NCBI GenBank assembly: GCA_963691705.1
Contig: OY829537.1
Span: 76,777,352 to 76,841,351, forward strand
Direction: 5' to 3'
Source: Viola odorata
Lineage: Eukaryota; Streptophyta; Magnoliopsida; Malpighiales; Violaceae
DNA: 64,000 bases
How positions within the stretch are numbered: the stretch's first letter is position 1; every line of letters begins with the position of its first letter. A program made the translations under genes and the position numbers. The notes under the pieces were generated by a model. It was not told the DNA's origin. It did not search any database and worked only from the letters and a program-made list of their open reading frames with translations. Below are positions 11,683-21,653 of the stretch, one piece after another.

Positions 11683-12066
11683 TCAAGCCTGGGATCCAGC
11701 ATTATCATCCTCCGGTAGAGTAGGGACCTCCCTCAAAGCGTCCGCCACAGAGGTCAGCTCGGCGGAAGAAATCCTCATGCCCTTCAAGCAACAGCTCAAC
11801 AGATCCTTCCTCTACTGCAGCATGGTGATCACCACCTCGATGCGGGAGACAGCAGCAACCAACTTTGACACATTCTCCAGAGGACTGAAATCCTCCAGAG
11901 AAGCCGCACCAAGCCTGGACCGAAGGGGAGTCAGCATCCCTTGAAGCTCCAGAACGTCCTTGGACGTCTTGATCAGTACATTTTCCAGAAAGCTGACGTC
12001 ACCGTTGTTGAGGTTCTTCAGAGTGTGGGCTTTGGAGATCAGAAAGTTCTTGGTGAGACTGTCCAT
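11683..12066 (-). pseudogene. asg1 of element B: small helical antisense protein, one stop
   Basis: ATG at 12066 gives MDSLTKNFLISK..., 127 codons to TGA at 11683. The frame is broken once by TAG at 11812-11814, where the copies in D and G have Gln in MLQQRKD. The predicted protein is mainly helical, with conserved blocks FLENV, LELQGMLTP, EDFSPLENVSKL and CCLKGMR. It has no signal peptide or membrane segment and belongs to no family I recognise. It is the first antisense gene next to the 3' LTR, with its own TATA box. Confidence 0.75.
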
Positions 12067-12125
12067 AAATAAAATGCTAGGAAGAAATGCTGAAAAGATG
12101 TGTAATTGGCGCGGGGAAAATTCAA

Positions 12126-12132
12126 ATTTATA
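12126..12132 (-). promoter_or_regulatory. TATA box of asg1, element B
   Basis: TATAAAT on the minus strand, 60 bp before the ATG. The copies in D (62 bp), F (61 bp) and G (50 bp) have the same heptamer at nearly the same distance. Confidence 0.65.
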
Positions 12133-12239
12133 AGTCTCAAGAAAGGGTGGTGAAAAGACGTGCTCTTCGACGACCGAGCCACCCATTATCGTGCGAATCG
12201 ACAGGCACAATCTGAAAGGTTGACGCCCCTTAGCCAGCA

Positions 12240-12637
12240 AGGAACCCTGGGAAGGTCGACATCAGCGCGCGCGCACGGGGGGGGGGGGGGGGGGGAGAGT
12301 CTCACGTGTCATCTATCTGCACGCACGACGTTATCCCATCCCAGGACAGCCATGACGTCACTTGAAGCTGCCGCCCATGACGTCACCTGAGGTGTTATCT
12401 CCCCCGATAACGCCTTCCCCTAGCGTGGCTTATAAATACCCCACCATTTGAAACGCAAGGTAAGCCTAAGATCGCTACTAGAACCCCTACTATTTGGAAC
12501 AACCATACTAACTTAAGCATCAGAGTGTTTACGCCAGAGCCCCCTCTGGCGCTTTGCAGGTACATTTGACGACAACTACAGTGACTCTGAATGGCCATAA
12601 CCCCACCCCCGATCCTCAAAAACTCCGAATCTTATCA
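12240..12637 (+). repeat. 3' LTR of element B, left part missing or diverged
   Basis: From about 12245 the sequence aligns with the LTR of D: the CATCCCA block, TGACGTCA sites at 12353-12360 and 12378-12385, TATA box at 12431-12437, CTAACTTAAGCAT, a CGCCAGAG/CTCTGGCG hairpin at 12532-12551, TTTGCAGGT, and the terminus AATCTTATCA. The first 150 bp or so seen in D are not found. A G-box lies at 12303-12308. A run of 20 or so G at 12278-12297 may be miscounted in the assembly. Confidence 0.8.
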
Positions 12638-12866
12638 CCTTACTTCATCAAGGTGGTTCGAGCCTTTCTAGGAGATCGGCGTGATTAGGTTGGTGGATTC
12701 CTTCCTAAGGTTCTTCGATAAAGAACGAGACAAGTTGACTCTTGGCGAAACCCTACTCAAGTTATTCAATAAGGTGTTGATTAGGTCAGTGGACTCCTTC
12801 CTAAACATTGTAAGGTGGGATCTTACGTTATTATTCCGCGCACCAAACCTAGATGAGATGCAACAG
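12638..12866. other. Orphan segment between the LTR of B and element C
   Basis: This 229-bp stretch does not continue the integrase frame of C. It holds an imperfect direct repeat (GATTAGGTTGGTGGATTCCT at 12682 and GATTAGGTCAGTGGACTCCT at 12779). It could be the edge of another unseen element; nothing allows an assignment. Confidence 0.4.
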
Positions 12867-13293
12867 GTAATGACATGTAAAGTCCATGATCTAAGCATTT
12901 AGATTTAGCAAGTTTGCAAGCAAAGCATTTATCAACAAAGTGAGCAACATCCTTTTTCATCTTAGGCCAAAAGAAATGATCCTTAAGCATGAAAAGTGTT
13001 TTTTCGACCCCAAACTGACCTATTAATCTTCCCCTTGTGCTTCTTTAACAATTAATTCTCTAGAACTACACTTAGGAATGCACAATTTAACCTTCCTAAA
13101 GAGATACTCATCATGCAACATATATTTCATGTGAGGTTCATTAGAGCAAGCAACGTAAACATCCTTAAAATCATCATCATCCACATATAATGAAGTAAGA
13201 TGTGCAAATCATAAAATGCGAGTATTAAGAGAATTCAAGAGAGTATACCTTTGTGAGAGCGCATCTACCACTATATTTCCCTTGCCTTTTAAG
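12867..13293 (-). pseudogene. pol: Element C pol: end of RNase H and integrase zinc finger
   Basis: Read on the minus strand from 13293: KYLKGKGNIVVDALSQRY (end of RNase H), then a degenerate linker with an in-frame stop, then HFFWPKMKKDVAHF and CFACKLAKSK, the His and Cys half-sites of the integrase N-terminal zinc finger. Similarity stops after GLYMSLP at about 12867. The integrase core is absent. This piece was joined to 54715 before element D inserted. Confidence 0.8.
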
Positions 13294-13298
13294 TATTT

Positions 13299-13882
13299 TG
13301 ATAACAATTGATGAAACACCGAGGGTACATTCATCTTTTCACCACTAGTCAAGGTCGGACCTTGACTGGCGACAGCCACCCGACTACCGCCCCGTGCTGA
13401 CTGAGGAATACTGGGTGGTCAATGTCAGCGGGGGAGAGGGGGACCCACGCGACATCCGTTTTCTCACACAGCATCCTCCCATCCCAGACAGCCTTGGCGA
13501 TACCTCACAGGCGATATGTCTCATTGGCGATACCTCACTGGCGATATCTCATTGGCATTGGCGATATCTTATTGGCGATATCTCAACCAGCTGACGCCTG
13601 CTGACGTCATCTCGGGCGTTATCGTCCCTTGATGACGCCTATCCCCACGGGTAACACCCTCTCTTCTTTTACCTATAAATACTACTCATTTCTAGATCAA
13701 AGGTAAGACTAAGATTACTACCCAAATCTCTACCAAATTTCACAGCCATACTAACTTAAGCATCGGAGTGTCTACACCGGGGCCCCCCCTCCGGCGCTTT
13801 GCAGGTGCGACAGACCAACTCCACAGTGATTCCAGACGGCCATAATCTCTACCCCGCTTCATCAGAAGTCCTAATCTTATCA
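13299..13882 (+). repeat. 5' LTR of element D
   Basis: 584 bp, TG...CA. U3 holds six or so copies of a word like GGCGATATCTCAT (13494-13587), a TGACGTCA palindrome (13602-13609) and a TATA box (13674-13680). Downstream are GGTAAG (13702-13707), CTAACTTAAGCAT, a GC hairpin and TTTGCAGGT. The 3' LTR lacks one short repeat, giving the 21-bp length difference. Confidence 0.95.
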
Positions 13883-13885
13883 AAC

Positions 13886-13902
13886 TGGTGCTTTCATTGA
13901 GA
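13886..13902 (+). other. Primer binding site of element D
   Basis: TGGTGCTTTCATTGAGA starts three bases after the LTR and begins with TGG, as expected for pairing with a tRNA 3' CCA end. Element F has the identical sequence at the same place. I did not identify the tRNA. Confidence 0.75.
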
Positions 13903-13968
13903 ACTTTGGCTTTAATTAAGTGAGCGTCCTTAATAGCCAAGCTCTGTTCTTCTGAAAATCAGAAGATT

Positions 13969-15793
13969 ATGGCTTCTAATTTAGATCCGGCGTTGTCTCA
14001 GCCCTCTAGCCTTCCGTTTTCTACTCGTAGATAACTTTTCCCTTTCGCCACTTCTGATGCTTGTACCACGGTACAAGAAATTCCCCCAGGAATGTCAGGT
14101 CTCTCCTTCAAACAGACGACGGGAATATTTATGTCCCAGGTGTATACTCCTTTATCCCTGATAGTGGGACCCAATCATTTTACTCCCCAGTCAAGAGGAT
14201 CCGTCATAGACGGTGTGAATAACCCTTTCGCGAACTCGATTTCAGCCCTTCGTGCCCAACTGGACCACTTAACGGAATTGGCTACCAGATTCACGCCTAG
14301 TGCTTTTGGATCAGGCGTCCCATCTCAGTTTATTTTTACTCCACCTATCATCACAGAACGACCGTTGTCATCCCCATTGCATGCGAATGTCTCTTTGATG
14401 CTGCCTGCGTTGAATGCGCCAGTCAGTCTTGTACAATTTGCTCATAGAATAGTGGAGCCTTACGTGCCACAGGCGCCTTTACTTCCTATTTCCCAAGAGG
14501 AACGGTAATGGCGTGACGAGGACAGAGGTCGTTGGGATGGTAGGAGGGATGAAAACGATAGAGACATGTCTCCTGGAGGGAGTGAAAGATCCAGCAGTAG
14601 GAGACATCGAACTCGCTCGCCAAGGAGTCGCAGCCCGTCTCCAAGGCGAGATCATGTTAGAGATCCGCGGAATCGCAGGCGTCATTTGGAGGTATCCCCA
14701 CCTCGATATGCGCATGAAATTCTTGATGATACTTCTGGCCACCCCTTCAGCCCACGCATAAGGCGTCACAGAGTCAGCCGACATCTGAAACTCCCCTCAG
14801 AATCCTATGACGGCACCAGAGACCCCATTTCCCACCTTAACAAGGTGAATAACTTTGTGCAATTTCAGACCCACAATGATGCTGTGTTGTGTCAGATATT
14901 TGTAATGACCCTATCGGGGTCGCGCGCTTATGGTTCGAAGGTCTTCCTGGTGGGTCTATTGACAGCTTCTTACAGCTGGAATCCAAATTCAGGAGTCGAT
15001 TCAGTACCGCAGTCCCCATCAGGAAGTCTGTTGCCACCTTATTTGACCTACACAGAAAACCTCAGGAATCCTTGAGGAGTTTCCTCCATTATTTCGACAC
15101 CGAGATGTCACTCACGCCAAGTGTAACAGTTGATTTCGCCATAGAAGCCTTAAAGCGAAATTGTTGCTATGGAAAACTTAGAGATGCTTTAATGGTGGAC
15201 CCTCCAGCAACCTTAGATGCGTTAAGGCTGAAAGCCCACAACTATGCGAGGATGGAAGAGGAAGAGAATAGGGACCTGATTCGAAACATGCCGCCAGCCA
15301 TGCTTCCAGTCCATAACGCTCCCATTCCAACTACTTCTGAAGATCGGTTCATTGATGATTACGCTCAGCGAAAGGATCGCATTCCTAAGACCTCTAATCA
15401 GCGAAGAGGCAACTCCTCAAAGGGAAGTCTGGTGACTCCTCAGCGCAGCGACAGGGAGATCCCCCTAAGGGACGAGTTTATGACTCAGACCTTCCTTCCC
15501 TCATCTTGCCCAGAGCAGAAATACTAGCGATATAGGAACAGCGGAACCTGCCCATCCGTTATCCAGCCCCTGTGAGACCGGGGGTAACCTTGGGAAGAAG
15601 AGAAAATACTTACTGCAAATTTCACAAAGCTAAGGGACACTCTACGGAAGTATGTAGAGAGCTCAAATTGGCGATAGAGCGCCTGGTTGAAGAAGGCTAT
15701 CTGGGAGAATTCACCGTCAAAACACGAGAAGAAACCAAGAGTAACCCGACAAACAGAGTAGCTGATGACAGACCAGCATCTTCCCGCGCCTAG
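13969..15793 (+). pseudogene. gag: Element D gag, decayed
   Basis: ATG at 13969 (MASNLDPALSQ...) aligns with the intact gag of F. A TAA follows after about 21 codons (CGTAGATAA), another TAA at 14506, a frameshift near 14920, and TAG codons at about 15525 and 15791. Recognisable parts are the Arg/Ser-rich stretch, the capsid-like gag domain (SHLNKV, LCQIFVMTLSG, FRSRFSTAVPIRKS, AIEALKRNC) and the knuckle YCKFHKAKGHSTEVC with spacing C-x2-H-x4-H-x4-C. It cannot make a full protein. Confidence 0.88.
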
Positions 15794-18700
15794 GGCAATG
15801 ACGCTAGTCTTATAGGAAGGGATAGGGAAGCGCTCACGATTGATGACGAAGACGTCCCCATCATTAACCTCATCGCTGGAGGCACACCTTATCTGGACGA
15901 GTCCGCACAGCTGACACCCGCGGCAGGGGATAAGCGGAAGCGAACGGGCATGTCAATCAAAAGTGAGGCGATAAGCACCTTGGATCGCATGGTATTATCC
16001 TTTTCTGAAGAGGACGAGAAGGGCGTGGTATATCCACACAACGATGCGTTAGTAGTTACGCCCATTATCGCTAGCCATGGAGTTAGAAGGACTCTTGTGG
16101 ACAACGGAAGCGTCGTGAACCTATTTTCACTGGAAGCTTACAATCTCATGAAGCGCCCTGATAACGAGCTTACGCCCTGCAAAAAACCCATTATCGGAGT
16201 AGACGGAGTCCCCATCCTAGTGACTGGAGTAACCACCTTGCCGGTATATTTTAAGGAAGATACCTGCAAGCGGTCAGAGGAGCTTCTATTCCTGGTGGTG
16301 GATCTAAATCTGCCTTATAACGCCATATTGGGGCGGCCATTCCTCAACCGTTTCGGAGCAGCGATATCGCAAAAACATCTGAGGTTGAAATATCCTTCTT
16401 GGGACGGTGTGGTCTCAATTCGGGGTAATCAGAAGTTAGCGACTGAATGCTACCTGCTCATGACTCAGAGGAGTTGTGATAGGTACGTATGCGTGATGGT
16501 GGATCCATATGAACAAAATGACGAGAAACGCACCCAGCCCATGGACAAGATGATTCATGTTCCAGTTAATAGGGTAGATGGGGCCATATTCCTGGTTAGC
16601 GATAACCTCAGCCCGGAGGAAAATTTTCAGTTAACTCAATTATTGAACAAATGCAAAGGAGAGTTTGCATGGAAACCGACTGACATGCCCGGTATCTCAT
16701 GGGAGGTAGCGGAACATCGACTTAATGTCAACCCTGACGCAAAACCGGTTCAGCAGAAACGGCGTGCCTTCTCTACAGAAAAAGCGACTGATGTCGACAA
16801 AGAAGTAGCAAAGCTTCTCGATGCAGGCTTTATTCGGGAAGTACAATATCCTGCATGGTTAGCTAACCCCGTCTTGGTTCCCAAGCCCAACGGAGAGTGG
16901 CGTATGTGCATCGACTTCATAGATTTGAACGACGCCTGTCTTAAAGATTGTTAACCACTTCCTCGGATTGATCAACTAGTAGACCAGGCTGCCGGCTATG
17001 CTTATTTGAGCTCGCTAGACACCAACTCGCGGTACCACTAAATCCCCATGGCCAATGAGGATGAAGAGAAAACTACTTTCATCACTCCGAAGGCCACTTA
17101 TTGGTACACGGCGATGCCTTTTGGGTTGAAAAATGCTGGAGCCACCTTCCAGCGAATGGCGAATCAAGTCTTTGAAAAACAGATTGGGCAAAACGTAGAG
17201 GCGTATGTCGATGACATACTGGTCAAAAGCCGAAGCTTCAAGGACCACCTATCCGATCTGGCGGAAGTCTTCGAAGTAATGAAGCGATACCAAATGAAGT
17301 TGAACCCTCGAAAGTGCATGTTTGCCTTTCAAACGGGTAAATTTTTAGGTTACGTGGTCAGTCAAAAGGGGATCCAACCCAACCCTTCAAAAATCAAAGT
17401 CATCCAAGACATGATATCCCCTCGAACTGTAAAGGAGATACAGAAGCTAACAGGGCGTGTTATCGCTCTGGGACGGTTTATTTATTAGCAAGGCGAGAGG
17501 TGCCTTCCCTTTTTCAAAGTTATACGCAAGAAAGCCGTCTTTGGATGGATAACAGAATACGAAGAAGCGTTTACAAGCCTGAAGGCCTACCTATCGTCTG
17601 ACTTGGTGTTGACAAGACCGGAGCCTGGCGATATCCTGTGCTGACGAAGTGGTCAGCGCGGTCCTTGTGCGAGATGACAATCAAACACACCGCCCTGTAT
17701 ACTTCGTGAGTCACATCTTGAAAGATGCCGAGCTGAGATACGCCCGTATTGAGAAAATAGCTTTCGCATTGATACAAGCCACGCGGAAAATGGGTCGATA
17801 TTTTCAAGCTCATACCGTTGTCGTGCTTACGGATCAACCTTTAAAAAGGATATTTCGGAAGCCCGAATCCTCGGGGAGAATGCTGATTTGGGCCATCGAG
17901 CTTGAACAATATGGGTTGCACTACAGATCCCGACCATCTGTGAAGGCTCAAATTCTGGCAGACTTTATCGCGGAATGCACCTTTACGCCAGATCCAATGA
18001 CGGAGTTAACTGAAAAAGAAAAAGAGGAGTTGGACCTCCCCTTCCCTGAAACCTACACCGACCTGTGGGTCATCCACGTGGATGGCGCAAAAAATCAAGA
18101 GCTTTCCGGGGCCGGAATCTTCAGTGGGCCTCACGGCATCCATGTGCGATATGCCATCCGAATCCTACAGCCGTTGTCCAATAACGCCGCAGAATACGAA
18201 GCGCTATTAGCCAGGCTTATAATAGGGAAAAACTTCTCCATAAAGGAATACATGACTCAGGGAGGTTGGGAGACCTGCGATTGAAAATCTGTAGAGACTC
18301 CAAGCTGATAATAGACCAAGTTCTGGGATACTCTCAAGCTAGGGAGCCCATCATGGTGCAATACCTTGCCAAAGTGAAATGCGAGTTGATAGAAATAAAG
18401 AAAAGCGACATACAAGTCAGCTTCGAGCACATTCCTCTAGAGGATAACGCAGAGGCAGATAACCTCGCCAAACTCATGGCAAACCTAGAAGCATCCATAC
18501 CAAAAGGGGTGTACTATCGAGAGATAACCGTACCTTCCTTTATGGAAGAGCAGGCGACGCTCTGCGTGGAAGAAAGTGAAAATGACTTGAGAATTCCCGT
18601 CATAAAATACTTGAAACATGATGAGCTACCAGCGAATAACGCCGAGAAGAAGAAAGTGCTAAAGCAAGCGGCATGGTGCACGTACTTTAACGGGGAATTG

Positions 18701-19867
18701 ATGCGGAGATGCTTCTCCCACCCGGCTGCTAGGTGCATAACGGAACAAGAAGGCCTTCATACCCTCCGCGAAATCCACGAAGGAATATACGGAATGCACG
18801 CGTCTGGCGGCACTCTGGCTGCGCAGGTTTTTAGATCGGGGTTCTGCTGGCCTACTATCCGGAAAGACTGCCATAATTACGTGCGAACTTGCCAAAAGTA
18901 TCAGGAATTCTCCAAGATTCCTTGACAACCCACCACACAAATTTATGACATCATCGCTCCTTGTCCTTTTGCAAAATGGGGAATCGATATCCTAGGACCA
19001 TTTCCAAAGGCGAGGTCTCAGTTAAAATTTGTGGTTGTGGCGGTAGACTACTTTACCAAATGGGCGGAAGCCGAGGTGGTTGCCAACATCACGACAGAGA
19101 AAATCTGGCATTTCTTCAAACATCAAGTTATCATGCGATTCGGCGTACCCCGTGTGCTAGTCAGCAATAACGGAACGCAATTCACCAGCCAATTCTTCAG
19201 AGACCAATGCGTGGAGTTCGGAATCGAGCAAAGGTTCTCTTCCATGGCTCATCCACAGACCAATGGTCAGGCTGAGGTGACAAACCGGGCCATCCTTAAC
19301 GGTGTTAAGAAGAACCTAGAAGGATCCAAAAAGAAGTGGGCAGATGAGCTGCTGTATATAATATGGGCATACCGCATGACTAAGAAAACCAGCACAGGAG
19401 AGACACCATTCGCACTGGCTTTCGGTATTGAGGCCGTCACGCCCGTGGAGATTGGTACTATGAGCTTACGAGTGGCCTATTTCAGAGAAGAGCTGAATGA
19501 GGAAAGGTTACGAGCTAACCTTCATGCGCTGCCGGAATTGCAAGAGGAAGCTCTTCTAAAAATGTTGCACTATAAATAAAAGATGGCGCGTTATCACAAC
19601 AGGCGCGTCAAAGAACGGCTGCTGAAAGAAGGCGACCTGGTGCTCAGGGACCAGCGAGCAACCAGTCAACGCCAGGGGAAGCTCAGCCCAAACTGGGAAG
19701 GGCCGTACCGCGTTACCCGTATTGTTGGGAGAGAAGCGTATCATTTGGAGACACTCGACGGTACCCCCTTACCTAACTCCTGGAATATTGCTCGTTTGAA
19801 AGTATATCATGCTAGATTTTTATTTATCTCTGCACCTTTCATTAGCGCTAGCCCTAACCCATGCTAA
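15794..19867 (+). pseudogene. pol: Element D pol: protease, RT, two RNases H, integrase, decayed
   Basis: Domains in order: protease (LVDNGSVVNLFS), RT (YVDDILVKSRS, the Asp pair kept), first RNase H (17640-17990), second, archaeal-type RNase H (VHVDG-like VIHVDGAKN at 18070, NNAAEYEALL), integrase zinc finger (HEGIYGMH, CQKYQEF with the second Cys changed to Tyr), core GIDILGPFP and NNGTQFTSQFF (Asp to Asn), QTNGQAEVTN, and the C-terminal GPYRVTRIVGREAYHLE. Stops include TAA at 16951, TAA at 17039, TAG at 17486 and TGA at 18922; a deletion near 17632 and a shift near 18240 also break it. Confidence 0.9.
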
Positions 19868-19939
19868 CAGTCGAGTAGTGAGCTTTCTTGCATTTTGCGG
19901 CTGTGTGTGTGTGTGCAGATGATGAAAGAAAAACAAAAA

Positions 19940-20440
19940 GAGGTTGCCAGGAGTGAAAAGTCCTATCCTTGTGATGGTCGGTCCTGATCAGATGGCTCAC
20001 TAAGTGAGGGTACGCCCTGGCACACCTAATATTTAGCGCTGGGAGTGAAAAGTCCTATCCTTGTGGTAGCCACGTGTGGGGCATAAGACGAGGCACGTCC
20101 TGACGCCCCCGGGGGTGAAAAGTCCTTTCCTTTTGGTAAACCGCGCTAAGATAGACGGCCCACTAAGATGAGGCACGCCCCGGTATCCCTGGAAGTGAAA
20201 GCCCAATCCTTATGCCAACCGTTCTCGTGGAGATGGCTCGTTAAGGAAAGGCACACCCAGGGAGATAGTAACTCTATCTTGGAAGTGAAAATCCTATCCT
20301 TGTGACCGGGCTAATATAGACGGCTCACTAAGTGAGGGCATGATTTCGAGATGCGAGGACAACGCCCGAAAGTGAAAAGTCCTAACCTTGTGATGGCCTG
20401 TCCTGATCAGACGGCTCACCAAGAAGAGGCACTTTTCGGT
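19940..20440 (+). repeat. Degenerate 70-105 bp repeats after pol, element D
   Basis: About six units contain a block like GTGAAAAGTCCTATCCTTGTG followed by AGACGGCTCACTAAG and GAGGCACGCCC. The same words form the array at 39760-40250 of element F. They lie between the end of sense pol and the end of the antisense genes. Confidence 0.8.
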
Positions 20441-20989
20441 CGATCGTGGTAATGTGGAAACATGAAGAATCGCGAAATCCCAACGAGTAGCCAGATGCGG
20501 AATCCCTAGTGAAGTGAGCTGGTTGAGAAAGTGATAACGAGCGACACCTGTACCCTAGAATGGCAGCGGATTGGCTCCAACGGGAAACCCGTGTCAGTTA
20601 TCGCATATCTCTTACTAACAAATATTAATCGAGAGTGTGCAGGATATCCCTGACTGACGCAGATGGTGACGCTCGAGGCGATAGCAGGGTTGCGCAACCC
20701 GTCAACAAAATTGACGCGAGGCCAACCGCGCTGATTTTTGTATGATTTGAGGAATAGGGACTAAAGACCCTATTCGTCATCTCTTTTGATCGTGGGAAAG
20801 ATACTTCTTTTTGGAGGAATGTCATCTCCGACGAGGCCGAGCAGTGGTGAAGTTGAACCTGGCAAAACCCGTCAACATAATCATGAGGATAATGGCGCGA
20901 TGGCCGTGCTACGAGAAATTTGAAGAAAAAGAAATACAGAAAAGAAAATCAACAACAAAGGAAACCAATGCCATAGATGTGCTATTGTT
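20441..20989. other. Spacer between repeats and the asg4 remnant, element D
   Basis: The start (CCCAACGAGTAGCCAGATGCGGA...) resembles one unit of the 76-78 bp repeats of element F. The rest has no recognisable feature. Most of asg4 has been deleted here. Confidence 0.45.
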
Positions 20990-21079
20990 TAAATACCCAC
21001 GAAGGGTTCCAAAAATATTATCTAATTTTTCCTCATCAATCGATTTAGACCCAGAAGCACGAGTTTTTCTTTTACCCAT
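20990..21079 (-). pseudogene. asg4 remnant of element D
   Basis: Only the first 30 or so codons remain: ATG at 21079, then GKRKTRASGSKSIDEEKLDN, aligned with the start of asg4 in G (AKTRRSESKSIDEKKIDT). After that the similarity ends, so the body of the gene was lost by deletion. The promoter region to the right is kept. Confidence 0.7.
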
Positions 21080-21653
21080 GGTGGAAAAAGAAAGCAAAAA
21101 GATGAAGACAACAAAGGGAAATAAAGAAATAAATTTTTAAGAAGGAAATCGAAGTACCCAGGAGATGAAGAGCAGAAATGCAAGACGATTCGAGAATATA
21201 CAGAGAAAACAGATTATCGAAAGTGGTAAAAAGAAATAAGTATTGGGTTTTATAACCCTAAGGGGCTAAGTGAAACGATTGCGGGAACAGTCCTCACGCG
21301 CGTGGCAGGCGTGAGCAATGAGTACAACCCTAGAAAAGTGAGAAGACGCTTTGATTCTATCAAATCACGCTAGCCCTAGCATCCTGATGAGCAGACACGT
21401 GTCTCTGAACCATCGTGATTCCTCGCTCACATTAATGAGGGGATCCTGAGCATTAAATACTCCGAAAAGCAGAATCACTTTATCAAAAAAAGGACAAGCA
21501 TGATGACGTAACCATCAAGATAATGCCAAGAAGCAAATTAATTGTTATCCGGAGCGGAATGACAGTCGTTATTACGCAAACATTATCAATTATTACAAGC
21601 CAAATGAAACTAATGTTTGAATAAAAATAAACACTCTCAAGCGCTGCCTTACG
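21080..21653 (-). promoter_or_regulatory. Upstream region of asg4 in element D
   Basis: AGGGTTATAAAA (TATA at 21248-21254, 173 bp before the ATG), G-box CACGTG at 21396-21401 in ACACGTGTC (317 bp before), and GAGTATTTAATGCTC about 60 bp further. The order and spacing match B, F and G. No gene is seen. Confidence 0.65.

Larger units (their letters stand above)
5361..12637 (+). mobile_element. Element B: 3' half of a Tat-lineage element with antisense genes
   Basis: Four genes on the minus strand match in order and sequence the antisense block of elements D, F and G. They are followed by LTR sequence ending AATCTTATCA at 12637, the same terminus as D. As in D and F, the antisense block lies between pol and the 3' LTR, so B is a plus-strand element. 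Its gag-pol is not in the window and was probably separated by element A. The flank on the right (12638 on) has no partner to confirm a target duplication. Confidence 0.78.

Noticed and set aside
12126..12150. Left end of the LTR of B placed at GGTGGTGAAAAGACG near 12140
   Set aside because: It matches the LTR of D only as an inverted short word, so it does not set the boundary.
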